From Polyangiaceae bacterium (GTDB taxonomy: Bacteria > Myxococcota_A > Polyangia > Polyangiales > Polyangiaceae): a DNA stretch of 64,000 bases. How positions within the stretch are numbered: the stretch's first letter is position 1; every line of letters begins with the position of its first letter. The position numbers and the translations under genes are program-made. Shown piece after piece: positions 1 through 8,500 of the stretch. The notes beneath the pieces were generated by a model. That model made no database searches. It worked only from the letters and a program-made list of their open reading frames with translations, and had not been told where the DNA came from. The stretch is taken from assembly GCA_016712345.1 (NCBI GenBank), contig JADJRH010000001.1, positions 5,143,892 to 5,207,891 of the forward strand, read 5' to 3'.

Positions 1-438
1 CGATTTGGTAGAACATGCACAAAAAAGGAGCCCCCGAGTGGCTCGCGAAATTCGGCTTGCACGCTTGAGACAACCGGGAGAACATGAGCGCCATGGTGAC
101 GGACCGCTCTGCCCATTCAGGTGTTCGGTGGGATTTGTTGGAAACCATCGTATCAACAAGCGGTCAACCTCCATGCTGACTGCCTACGAATGGGTGCTCC
201 CGAGAGCGGGCGCGATCGGCCGTTCCCGCTCACGTGATCGATGACCTGACGATTCTCTCGATCATCGGCACCGGCGAAGCCGATCCAGGAGGCGACGTTT
301 GCCGCCGGCTGACTGCCCGCGCACGCGGCGCCGGCTACGATTTCGACCTAGCAATCGGGCACATCGCATGAGAATGAAGGCGCGCCTGCGCCGCCTCCGC
401 CCCAAGGGGTTACGTCCTCCACCACCTCGCCCAACTCC
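1..438. other. left edge, no supportable gene
   Basis: No convincing complete gene. A + strand frame running to a stop at 368-370 could be the 3' end of a gene entering from outside, but the stretch carries several competing open frames and nothing I recognise. It lies outside the candidate mobile element. Confidence 0.3.
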
Positions 439-936
439 TCAGCCGCAGTTTTTGGTTTTCCACCGGAAGCGAGCCACGCCCTGATCGCCGCGACACTCCA
501 CCCAACCCGACCAATGATCGATCTTCGGTCTCAATGACGCCGCGCCATAGAATTCGTCGCAGTTTTGCATTGAATGCTGCTCCTCCGATTTGGGGTAGGT
601 ACCATTGCAGCCGCGGTTGAACCCAACCGTCACATGATTCCACTTGAGAATGCGCCCCGCGGCATCGATCACATACCCCTTAATGGTACATGAACTCTGC
701 CATTTGTGGTCGAAGATCTCGCCGATATTCGTCTTCTTGTTGGTGACCGTGTAGTGCAGCGTCCACTTCGACGCCCGATCGCGCTCGGCCTCCTCGATTT
801 CCCCCACTTCCGCCGGTTCCGACTGGCCACACGTCACGGCCGGCATCTGCTCCTCAAGCAGCGCCACCCTTGCCTCAAGCCTCTCGATGCGTTCGCGCAT
901 CGACACCTCGGTTCCCTCGTCGTTCTCGTTGCCCAT
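439..936 (-). CDS. hypothetical protein with N-terminal coiled coil
   Basis: About 165 residues. The N-terminal third is acidic and helical, with a short heptad-rich stretch (RERIERLEARVALLEEQM). The rest is likely beta-rich with four Cys residues and ends in a Lys/Cys-rich tail. No family recognised. The start at 936 (MGNENDEG) is chosen because the upstream extension looks non-coding. A second candidate ATG at 900 has a GAGG at good distance and begins directly with the coiled coil. The gene diverges from the hydrolase that starts at 1075 and lies outside the candidate left att repeat, so it is probably host DNA. Confidence 0.6.
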   Translation of the reverse strand: MGNENDEGTEVSMRERIERLEARVALLEEQMPAVTCGQSEPAEVGEIEEAERDRASKWTLHYTVTNKKTNIGEIFDHKWQSSCTIKGYVIDAAGRILKWNHVTVGFNRGCNGTYPKSEEQHSMQNCDEFYGAASLRPKIDHWSGWVECRGDQGVARFRWKTKNCG

Positions 937-1074
937 AGGCGGCACCGTAGCCGAATCGTCACGAACGAGCAATGCCGTGGCGCACCTACCCATCGAGAAA
1001 AGCCGACAACGCGCCTGCCCCCCAGCGAATCGACTTGGCGGGCAGTTGACGGGGGGCGGATGGGGTGGTAGCCG

Positions 1075-1887
1075 TTGAGTCGAATGAGTACGCCCTCTTC
1101 TTCAGCGATAGAATACAGCCTGTTTGATCGAGTGAAGCTTTCGTTTCCGATTTTCTACCCACGACGCGACGCTTCGGTGGCACCTCCGGGCGCGGCCGAT
1201 TATCGGATTGAGGCGGCACCGGCAGTTGCGCTTGCAGCCCGTTATTATCGAGCGGCGGGTGCCTCGGGGACGGTGCTCTACTTTCACGGCAATGGGGAGG
1301 TGGTAGGCGATCACGATGAGATTGCGCCTTTCTACCATGAGATTGGGCTCGATCTGTTCGTGGTAGATTATCGGGGATATGGGCAGTCGCAGGGGCGACC
1401 CACGTTTGCTTCGCTGATTGACGACGCTCATCCGGTGGCGCGTTTTTTCCACTCAACAGTGGATGCGGAAGGAGCGAAAGGGGCGCGCTTTGTGATGGGG
1501 CGCAGCTTGGGAGCCCAACCGGCGTTGGAGATTGCCACGCGGTGTTCGGAAGGGTTTCGCGGGTTGATCCTTGAGAGCGGCGCAACAAGCCTCCACCGCG
1601 TGTTGGCGCGCTTTGCCGAGGTGATCGCCCCGAGTATAACCGGGGAGGTAGTGGCAGCGCACAACGCGAAAATCGCGGGCAATCGGCTGCCTACCCTGAT
1701 GTTGCACGGTGAACGGGATGATCTGATCCCTTTGGTGCATGCAACGGATACGGTGGAGTTGATGACGGAGGCGGAGCCGAAGTTGGTGGTGATTGCGGGC
1801 GCGGGGCACAACGATATTCTGGTGCGAGATCCGGCGAAGTACTTCGGGGCGATTCGAGAGTTTGTGGGGCGGTGGGGTTTGCCGTGA
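1075..1887 (+). CDS. alpha/beta hydrolase
   Basis: A 270-residue alpha/beta hydrolase-fold protein. The oxyanion-hole motif HGNGE follows strand 3 (about residue 71). The nucleophile elbow is GRSLG with Ser144. The acid is probably Asp215 in GERDD and the catalytic His is His245 in GAGHND. This is the layout of small serine hydrolases of the BAAT/dienelactone-hydrolase type, probably cytosolic; the substrate cannot be told. The listed start is a TTG; an ATG at 1084 is equally possible. The integrase reading frame arriving from the right runs antisense through the 3' half of this gene, because the candidate att site lies only 49 bases past its stop. Confidence 0.85.
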   Translation: MSRMSTPSSSAIEYSLFDRVKLSFPIFYPRRDASVAPPGAADYRIEAAPAVALAARYYRAAGASGTVLYFHGNGEVVGDHDEIAPFYHEIGLDLFVVDYRGYGQSQGRPTFASLIDDAHPVARFFHSTVDAEGAKGARFVMGRSLGAQPALEIATRCSEGFRGLILESGATSLHRVLARFAEVIAPSITGEVVAAHNAKIAGNRLPTLMLHGERDDLIPLVHATDTVELMTEAEPKLVVIAGAGHNDILVRDPAKYFGAIREFVGRWGLP

Positions 1888-3600
1888 AGCTCCCACCGCG
1901 TGACAGACACCCAGTTCGGATCGCGTGGAGGGGGGCCCGCGGCGTTCGCTCCTGATCTGTGCACGTCTCGCGGGTTCGGTTTCTCCCAAGCGCCCGCGGA
2001 CGGGGCCCCTTCCCCGCCGCAGGTCTGTTGGGCCATGCACGTCGTTTGCTTCCTTTTCATCAATTAGTTCAAGCAATTGCGGAACTGTCATCACATTCTT
2101 GGTAGCCAACGGATAGCCAACCGACGGATCGTTCACCGATAGGCTTGTTTGCTCGCTGGAAATGGTCGCGGACCCCTCCTTTTTTACCAAATGCTGCACG
2201 TTGGCTACGGTGGCGCGCGCAGCGATCTGAAGTGTACCTTCCGCGAGATGGGCATAGCGAGTTGTACTCGCCGGAGAAGTGTGGCCGAGCATGCCTTGAG
2301 TTTCTTGCATGCTCCACATGCGGCCCCAGCATCCCGAGATAAGCATTGAAGCGCAGGTGTGCCGCAGATCATGCCAGCGCACGCGGCGCGTGATGCCGAG
2401 GGTGCGAAGGTGTCGCTTGAAACGATTGACCCATGAGCGCTTGCCCGCTCGTTTCGTTCGGTGGTGAAGGTGTTTGCCTCGGTCGCGGCGCGCTCCGCCT
2501 TGGTTTGGAAAAACAAGTTTGGAAGGATTGCGCGGCGCGTACGACGGGAGAAGTTTCAACCACTCCTGCGCGGCAAGAAGTCCGATTCCGAAGAGCGGCA
2601 CGTATCGAATTTTTCCGTTCTTGGGTGCACGACCCTTGGAGCCGAAGCGCACGGTGACTTCGGGACGGTCACCATCGACGCGAATGTCGCGCAGTTCCAA
2701 GTTCATCATTTCGCCGAGGCGCAAACCGGTTCCGATGGCGAACAAAATCATCCACCGATCGGCGGCCGGGATTAGCTCGTTTGTCCGAATGCGCTCGATC
2801 TCTTCAGCGCTCAGGTAAGTCCACGGCTCTTCAGTTCGCTTCTCGCGCGCAATCTTGATGTGGGCAACCGGGTTGGAGGAAACAAGTCCGGCCGTTGGAG
2901 CCTGTGCCGCGGCGAATAACATTCTGAGGAGCGCCACCGCTTTGACCACGGTGCCCCGGCTAATGCGTCGCGTTCCGTCCTTGACCGGGCGTTTTCGAAG
3001 CACCTCGTACCACTCAACAATCAGTTTTGGTTGGTCGGCGAGTGCTCGCATGGGGATATCAACAATGGGAGTCCCCTCAATGTTGTTGCGCCAAACACTG
3101 CGGAGCTTTTTAGAATCTTGAAAGTCGCCACTCAACTCGCGAGTATTCAGGAAACGTTCACCAAACATCCGCAGCGTCACCCCACCCACGGGCGGTGCGT
3201 TCACCTTTGATAGCTCCATCAAAGTCGCGCGCCTTACCTCGTCGGCTTCTTCATACGATGGGTAGACACCTAAGCTCCGGCGCTCCCCGGCGATGACCAT
3301 TCGAACCTGAAATCTACCATCGCCGAGGGCAGACACCGAACCCTCACCGTTCGCTTTCTTCCTTTTCTGCTCTTGGTCGACAACCTGACAGTCAGACTCG
3401 AAGTCTGAGGTACCTTGAGTTTGGGCAGGTGCGAGAGTGGCAGTTTGGGTTTCCGCCAAACTGCCACTCTTAATCAAGACCAAGGTTCCCGGTTTGGGCC
3501 CCTTCTGATTAGCAGTTTGTTTCTTTTTTAAACTGACAGTTTGCCTACCCGCGAGAGTGGCAGTTTGTCGCTTGGCGAGAACGGCAGTTGAGTGGCTCAT
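1453..3600 (-). CDS. tyrosine recombinase (integrase) reading across the att repeat
   Basis: Site-specific tyrosine recombinase, presumably the enzyme that integrates and excises the surrounding element. Residues 1-60 form a degenerate octapeptide repeat (units such as TATLAGRQ, TATLAPAQ). A beta-rich arm-binding-like segment lies near 85-125 and a SAM-like core-binding helical domain near 140-250. The catalytic domain shows Arg294 (TGLRLGE), a Lys in the beta hairpin (SKGRAPKNGK), His410 and Arg413 (HDLRH), His440 (GH) and the nucleophile Tyr449 (TTRYAH), so it looks active. From codon 527 (base 2022) the frame enters the 86-bp repeat and continues into host DNA antisense to the hydrolase, giving a 189-residue tail that is not integrase-like. 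The start overlaps the upstream small gene by ATGA. Confidence 0.9.
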   Translation of the reverse strand: MSHSTAVLAKRQTATLAGRQTVSLKKKQTANQKGPKPGTLVLIKSGSLAETQTATLAPAQTQGTSDFESDCQVVDQEQKRKKANGEGSVSALGDGRFQVRMVIAGERRSLGVYPSYEEADEVRRATLMELSKVNAPPVGGVTLRMFGERFLNTRELSGDFQDSKKLRSVWRNNIEGTPIVDIPMRALADQPKLIVEWYEVLRKRPVKDGTRRISRGTVVKAVALLRMLFAAAQAPTAGLVSSNPVAHIKIAREKRTEEPWTYLSAEEIERIRTNELIPAADRWMILFAIGTGLRLGEMMNLELRDIRVDGDRPEVTVRFGSKGRAPKNGKIRYVPLFGIGLLAAQEWLKLLPSYAPRNPSKLVFPNQGGARRDRGKHLHHRTKRAGKRSWVNRFKRHLRTLGITRRVRWHDLRHTCASMLISGCWGRMWSMQETQGMLGHTSPASTTRYAHLAEGTLQIAARATVANVQHLVKKEGSATISSEQTSLSVNDPSVGYPLATKNVMTVPQLLELIDEKEANDVHGPTDLRRGRGPVRGRLGETEPARRAQIRSERRGPPSTRSELGVCHAVGASRQTPPPHKLSNRPEVLRRISHQNIVVPRARNHHQLRLRLRHQLHRIRCMHQRDQIIPFTVQHQGRQPIARDFRVVRCHYLPGYTRGDHLGKARQHAVEACCAALKDQPAKPFRTPRGNLQRRLGSQAAPHHKARPFRSFRIHC
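1937..2022. repeat. attL: candidate attL: 86-bp perfect direct repeat, left copy
   Basis: Identical over all 86 bases to 63775-63860, same orientation, 61.8 kb apart. It sits at the 3' end of the integrase gene, the usual place for attP relative to an integrase. Flanking bases differ at both ends (c versus t before it, g versus t after it). It contains GGGGCCCC and is very GC-rich. No tRNA gene is seen here. It could instead be a dispersed genomic repeat. Confidence 0.65.
3434..3470. repeat. perfect inverted repeat inside integrase 5' end
   Basis: Bases 3434-3448 pair perfectly with 3456-3470 (15-bp arms, 7-base loop), built on the word GTGGCAGTTTG. The same word recurs in direct orientation at about 3555 and in decayed forms near 3510, 3535 and 3585. 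The copies coincide with the octapeptide repeats of the integrase N terminus, so this may be protein-level repetition, recombinase arm sites, or both. Confidence 0.6.
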
Positions 3601-3872
3601 TCCTTTATGTCCTCAATTGAGAAACCGAACTGTTTGAGGGCGCGGCGTGCTCTTGCTCGTACGATATCACTCACCGGCGGTTCATGTTGGGGTTGATAAT
3701 GTTGCTGCATAACAGCTCCCCGACGTGTAGCGCCCTCCGAAGATGTACTACTATACTCGTTTGCCAATTCCCGCAAAACGGTTTCCCGTTCATTGGCAAG
3801 GCGAGTTTCTTGTTTGGCAATCTCGGCAAGACGCTGCCAAAAGACCGCGACGCGACTGTTGCGGGCGCTCAT
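3597..3872 (-). CDS. small helical protein coupled to the integrase
   Basis: A 91-residue protein whose stop overlaps the integrase start by ATGA, implying translational coupling. The start at 3872 (MSARNSRV) has GAGGTG six bases upstream; the longer open frame to 4040 lacks a good site. Residues 1-45 look like a coiled coil (QRLAEIAKQETRLANERE). The C terminus is basic then acidic (RARARRALKQFGFSIEDIKE). Position and size would suit a recombination directionality factor, but no excisionase helix-turn-helix is clear, so the role is open. Confidence 0.6.
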   Translation of the reverse strand: MSARNSRVAVFWQRLAEIAKQETRLANERETVLRELANEYSSTSSEGATRRGAVMQQHYQPQHEPPVSDIVRARARRALKQFGFSIEDIKE

Positions 3873-4080
3873 TTGCACCTCGCAAAATTGGTTTCCCCCG
3901 ATGGGTTTGGATGGTTGGGGATCATCGTTATCTCCCTGGTGGATCTGTACCCGACGTGGCGCGTTGATACGTGATTGAATGCCCACACGCAACGGGTGGT
4001 GGGCTTCGACGCTGAAAAAAGGTGTCGACCTGTAAGACAAGGGGCCGTGTATGCAGCGCCAGCAAGTTTCACAATATCAG

Positions 4081-4578
4081 CTATTTACGCAGGCTAGTCC
4101 GGTGTGCGGAGAATACAGATCCCGTCTGCCGCTTTTCTTGCGAATCGACGATGCGGGCCAACTCACGGATGCTCAGAGCGGGGTTTTGGACCTCAATCCA
4201 AGCTCGAACTCTGGGGCCAGAACGCCCCAATTTGACTAACAGGTGCACGTAAGATCGGTGGTAGATCTTTCCCAGAATCTTGGAGCGATTTTCGCGCTTT
4301 TTCGCGAGGCGAATTGCCGCATCGCATCGCTGAAGTACGGTCGCACCAAACAACAGGTCGATGACCGCTTTCGCCGTGGATTCATCTACTGTCAAGGCGG
4401 TAGCTTGCACATGATCACCAACAGCGGGCATCGGGACTCTGGGCGGCCAGCGAACGAGAAGGCCGGCCGGCAAGAGTAGCAGGGAGGCTCCGTGGGCAAT
4501 CGGGTTGTGGATCGCAGAAACAAGCACTCTCATGGTGTAATCCCTGGTTTGCTCCAGATGATCTTGCTCACTGGGCAT
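4081..4578 (-). CDS. hypothetical protein, possible DNA-binding C terminus
   Basis: 165 residues, no family recognised. The N-terminal third has a hydrophobic patch (ASLLLLPAGLLVRW) too short and Pro-broken to be a clear membrane helix. The C-terminal half is basic, and its segment PALSIRELARIVDSQEKR resembles a small helix-turn-helix. The start at 4578 has GAGAAG five bases upstream; an internal Met at 4533 is an alternative. It is the gene upstream of the integrase pair on the same strand, about 200 bases away, and could be a regulator of that cluster. Confidence 0.5.
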   Translation of the reverse strand: MPSEQDHLEQTRDYTMRVLVSAIHNPIAHGASLLLLPAGLLVRWPPRVPMPAVGDHVQATALTVDESTAKAVIDLLFGATVLQRCDAAIRLAKKRENRSKILGKIYHRSYVHLLVKLGRSGPRVRAWIEVQNPALSIRELARIVDSQEKRQTGSVFSAHRTSLRK

Positions 4579-5034
4579 GACGACTTCTCAAGCCGCCTGA
4601 CGCGGCCTTTGCTGCGTTATTGTGAACGCAATCAATTCCCTCCCCGACGGACGTAAAAAATGTCCTCGCGGGTTCACCGGCACCGTTTGACCGGCGGCGA
4701 CTGCACATTGCTGTTCGACGTTATTGCTTCTTTTTGGCGCTGATCCCGAAGGCAAGAAGCCGCCTGTCGCCAAGCGCTGCGGAAGCGCGGTCCCGCGCAG
4801 CCGTCCAATACCGCGCGTTACGCGTTACGCGTCCCGAGGATGAATCGCGACCTCATATTCAAGCACGCCATGCACCAATACCGTCGGTGACGGCGCTCGC
4901 CACGTTCTTTGGCTTGTATGAGGGTAGGTTGTCAGGCGACGACCTGACAGTTGCCGTCGCAACGCTGGTCAGTTCAGGGACGGTCACTTCGGGCGTTGCG
5001 GACGCGATCGAAAAGCCTTTACCTATCGCAACGG
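4579..5034. other. intergenic stretch, no gene supported
   Basis: About 455 bases between the integrase cluster and the immunity gene. Short open frames exist on both strands but have poor composition. Direct words related to CTGACAGTTG and GTCAGTTCAG recur near 4925-5045, faintly like the repeat word in the integrase 5' end. I see no RNA gene or clear terminator. Confidence 0.3.
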
Positions 5035-5598
5035 TCAGTTCAGAGGCGGGGTCACTTCTCGAAAATCGGCGCCTTTACAGCCCACATGCTGCATCGCTTC
5101 GCGTAACTCTTCAGAAACGATTAGAGCCACGCGAAACCCCCACAGTCTGAAGATGTGGGCGTCCTTCGGAATGCGATTGGTATCGAGAATCAATCTTGTT
5201 ATCGAGTGGTATTGGCCGGCAAGATCCGCGCGATGGTCTTTTAGTGTCCACTTTGTGAATTTGGAAAGGCGTTCATCCACGCAATTCACAATGCGCAGCA
5301 CGTTCAACACGACTCGTCGCTCGTGTCCCTCGATCTCTAAAGGCAGACATTGAACGTCCGCACCGGCCAGGTTCCGAACCACCTTTGCCAACTTCTCGGT
5401 GGCGATTGGAACGGCGAAGCTCGTTAGGGAAAACTCAAGAGCGGGCCCCTCGTGATGCACCGCGGCTCTCAACGGTAGGTCGGAATCCAGTGGAACGCCG
5501 ATCCTAAGATGTGGCTCCGACCCATCTGACAGCGTGATCTCCCCAACGTGCCACCGGTTCGGCGATGACATATCGTCAACTAGGTCGTAGTATCTCAT
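5035..5598 (-). CDS. Imm11-type immunity protein
   Basis: 187 residues beginning MRYYDLVDDM, the typical opening of the Imm11 (DUF1629-like) family common in myxobacteria next to AHH nuclease toxins. The early RWHVGE is also typical. Its start overlaps the stop of the RHS toxin gene by ATGA, so toxin and antidote are translationally coupled. Expected role: cytosolic neutralisation of the C-terminal AHH nuclease of the toxin encoded just upstream. The family call comes from the opening motif, size and context, not from a search. Confidence 0.75.
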   Translation of the reverse strand: MRYYDLVDDMSSPNRWHVGEITLSDGSEPHLRIGVPLDSDLPLRAAVHHEGPALEFSLTSFAVPIATEKLAKVVRNLAGADVQCLPLEIEGHERRVVLNVLRIVNCVDERLSKFTKWTLKDHRADLAGQYHSITRLILDTNRIPKDAHIFRLWGFRVALIVSEELREAMQHVGCKGADFREVTPPLN

Positions 5599-8500
5599 GG
5601 CGATGTCAGAAGCTGGTGAAGTGTTGATCCCGGGGTCCGAACTTCATTGCCTATCAGTTCAAGCTCATCGCGGAAAGCCTTCGAATACGCCTCACCCGAA
5701 CGCCCCTCGGTCGCCTGCTCCAATCGCCGGAACACCTCCTCGTGATAACCGCGCGGATGAGGCCCCTTGTGTCCTGGCACTCTCACTTTGTTGGCCGCAT
5801 CTTCCAATGTCATACCGGCCTTTCTCGCCATCCGTTCAAATCGCGGAGTCCACGGTCCCCCGTTCGAGGAGGACACATTGTTCTTATTTGTCATAACATG
5901 GTGCACCTGTCCATCCCCACCTTTCGGCGCCGACATCCACGCGTTAATCCCCGCCAAAATGTTTCCCGCTCCACCCACCACCCCAACGGTAGAAACAGCA
6001 ATTGCCGGCACTCCAACGGTCGCACCCACTCCAGTCACGGTCGCCGCCCCGCCGAAGATCTCCCCACCAAGCGACATGGCCGTGGTGTACAAACCGCCGC
6101 CGATCATCCCAAGCGCCTTGCCGCGCTCAAAGTACACCGAACGGCGCTTTACCAAGCCTTCCGCAAGGGCCGCTTCTTCTGCCACTCCAGCGCCCGGCAC
6201 AATGCCCAAAAGTGCACCGTTAAACCCGCCCGCCATGGTCTGAAGGACGGGATGATTATACCAAGGCTCGTCTTCCGCTTCTTCGTCAGGTTCGGCGGTT
6301 ATGTCTTCCGATCCTGTGCTGTCCACATCGGTGTTCGGCTCGCCTACGCCGTGTTCCGCTTCCTTCTTGGGTTTCTCTTCCGTGGGCGGCCCGATCTTTG
6401 TTCCCGGTACAGAAATCTCCACAAACCCGTCGGGGCCCACGGGTAGATCCGGCTCGCGCTGAGGTTCGCCGTCAAACCCGCTTGGGTCAGTATAGGTCAG
6501 CGGATTATTGAAAACGTAGCTGTAAGGGTTCCACGCCTGACTGAATGTCCAATCCTGCACAATTGGGTCGGTGCTCAAAAACCTACCCAACTTGGGATCA
6601 AACATCCGCCCTTTCATGTTGACTAAACCGATCTCTCCATCGTCTTCGTGGCCTGTATAGCCAAGCGACGTCGAATCTGGAAAGCTCGCCGGTATCGGTG
6701 CGCCCCACTCGGGATTGCGCCTTTGTCCAAACGCGTCGTAACTGCGTCGCTCGGTGACCTTCCCATCGGCGTCGGTGAGTACATCGACCGATCCCAAATG
6801 GTCGGCGTGCAGATAACTTACCCCCGGCTTACTCCCGCCACGAGTGACGATCGCGATCACGCGTTCAGGCGAACGCACATAAAATCGCTCGGTGATCGCG
6901 TTCGCGGCGTCTTTGGCGCGATCGTACAGGTCGGCGAAATAAAGTGTTTCATGCGTTGCGGTTGTTTTGCGTACACGTTTTTGATCGCCGTCATATCCAA
7001 AGCTGATCTCCCCATCCGGCTGCGTGAGCTTTCTGGGTAGGTCAAATGCAGTGTACACCACGATCACCCCTCCGGGGCGAGCCCTTTGGTTGCCGGTGGC
7101 GTCGTACTGGTATGCGGCGCCTCCTGCGGTTGTGGCTCCGTGGGGATGGGTAGGATCATTATACTCCAGCGCGCCCACGTCGGACTTGTACGTCAGATTG
7201 CCATTCGGCGCGTATTGGTAACTCCAATCGCAAGGCGCTGAAACATCTTCTTGTGCCGAGAAATACGAGCACGTTAACCGCTCAAGCGCATCGTACCTGA
7301 ATCGCTCGGTGGTGTGTTGGGGTTGCAAATCATCGGTGCGGCTTTTCAGGTTTAAGCGCGCATCCCATTCGTACTCTAAGCTCTGCACCAATCCGGCTGC
7401 GTTTTCTGTGGTGATGCTTTTCAGGCGGCGCTGCGCCGAGAAATAGGTTCGATGAGTGATAGAAACCCCATTGCCCATTTGTTCCTGCGCAAACCTTCCC
7501 GCGTCGTCTACGCCCGTGAGTTGCCAGTAGGTCAAGTCGCTGTTTCGATCGCGCACCTTACGGGTAAACCCGTGCGTGTCATACTCCTGGACGACTGCGA
7601 AAGGTGCGCTGCTTTTGGTCGATGGGTAGGTCAGCGTCTCCACTCGACCGAAGGGATCATAACTGATCTTCCCTATCATCGCGGGGGTGCTTCCTATCAC
7701 CTCCAAGCTGACACTTTCTACCCTTCCTAATTTATCATAGGTGTACGTTTTTTCTGCCTCGATACTCTTTACATGGTGGATCTTCCCTTTTCCGTTCGGG
7801 GCCGTGTCATACTTCCACGTTGTGATTTCGGTGGTAGCCCCCAAATCGTCGAGGCGTTTGGTGACTCGACCGATCGGGTCACGCTCGAAGGTGGTTTCAT
7901 TTCCGAGGGCGTCTACCAATGAAACCAGTTCAGCAAAGGCGTTGTAGGTTTGTTGAGTGGTTCCCTTGTCGGGGTCTACCGTGTCAACCGGTCTACCCAT
8001 GGCATCAAAAGTGGTGAGTGTGGTTGCCCCGTCCGGCCCGGTGACTTTTACCAATCGACCAAAGGGCCCGTAGGTGTACACCGTGACGCCGTTGGCGGCG
8101 TCTGTGACGGCGATCTTTCTACCCATCGCATCGTGCTCCGCGCGGGTCACGTTTCCAAGCGGATCGGTGGTCTTGATGATCAGTCCATTAAACTCGGTTT
8201 CGGTGCTCGCGCCGAAAGCCGTGGTGCGTTTGATCTCGCGGCCTAACCCGTCGGTGAGAAATGTTTCCCATTCGACTTTGTTGGGCGCGGCATCGTCGCG
8301 AATCGGGATTGACCTTCGGGAAACTCTACCCGTCAGCCGATCATATTCAATTCGCTGCGTGATTCGCGGCGCGCTCGTTTGACCTTCCGGCGTCGGGCCG
8401 TACGCCCAATGTTGAACTACTCGGCCAAAAGCGTCTCGTTCGATCTCTTCGTCTTGTCCTCCCGTTTCGATCGTCCGCTCACGAACGCGCCAAGTGTTCT

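Noticed and set aside
1937..2022. tRNA gene as integration target
   Set aside because: No cloverleaf or CCA-end pattern is seen in the 86-bp repeat or beside it.
4734..5150. + strand frame of 138 codons before the immunity gene
   Set aside because: Overlaps the Imm11 gene end, no ribosome site, no protein-like pattern.
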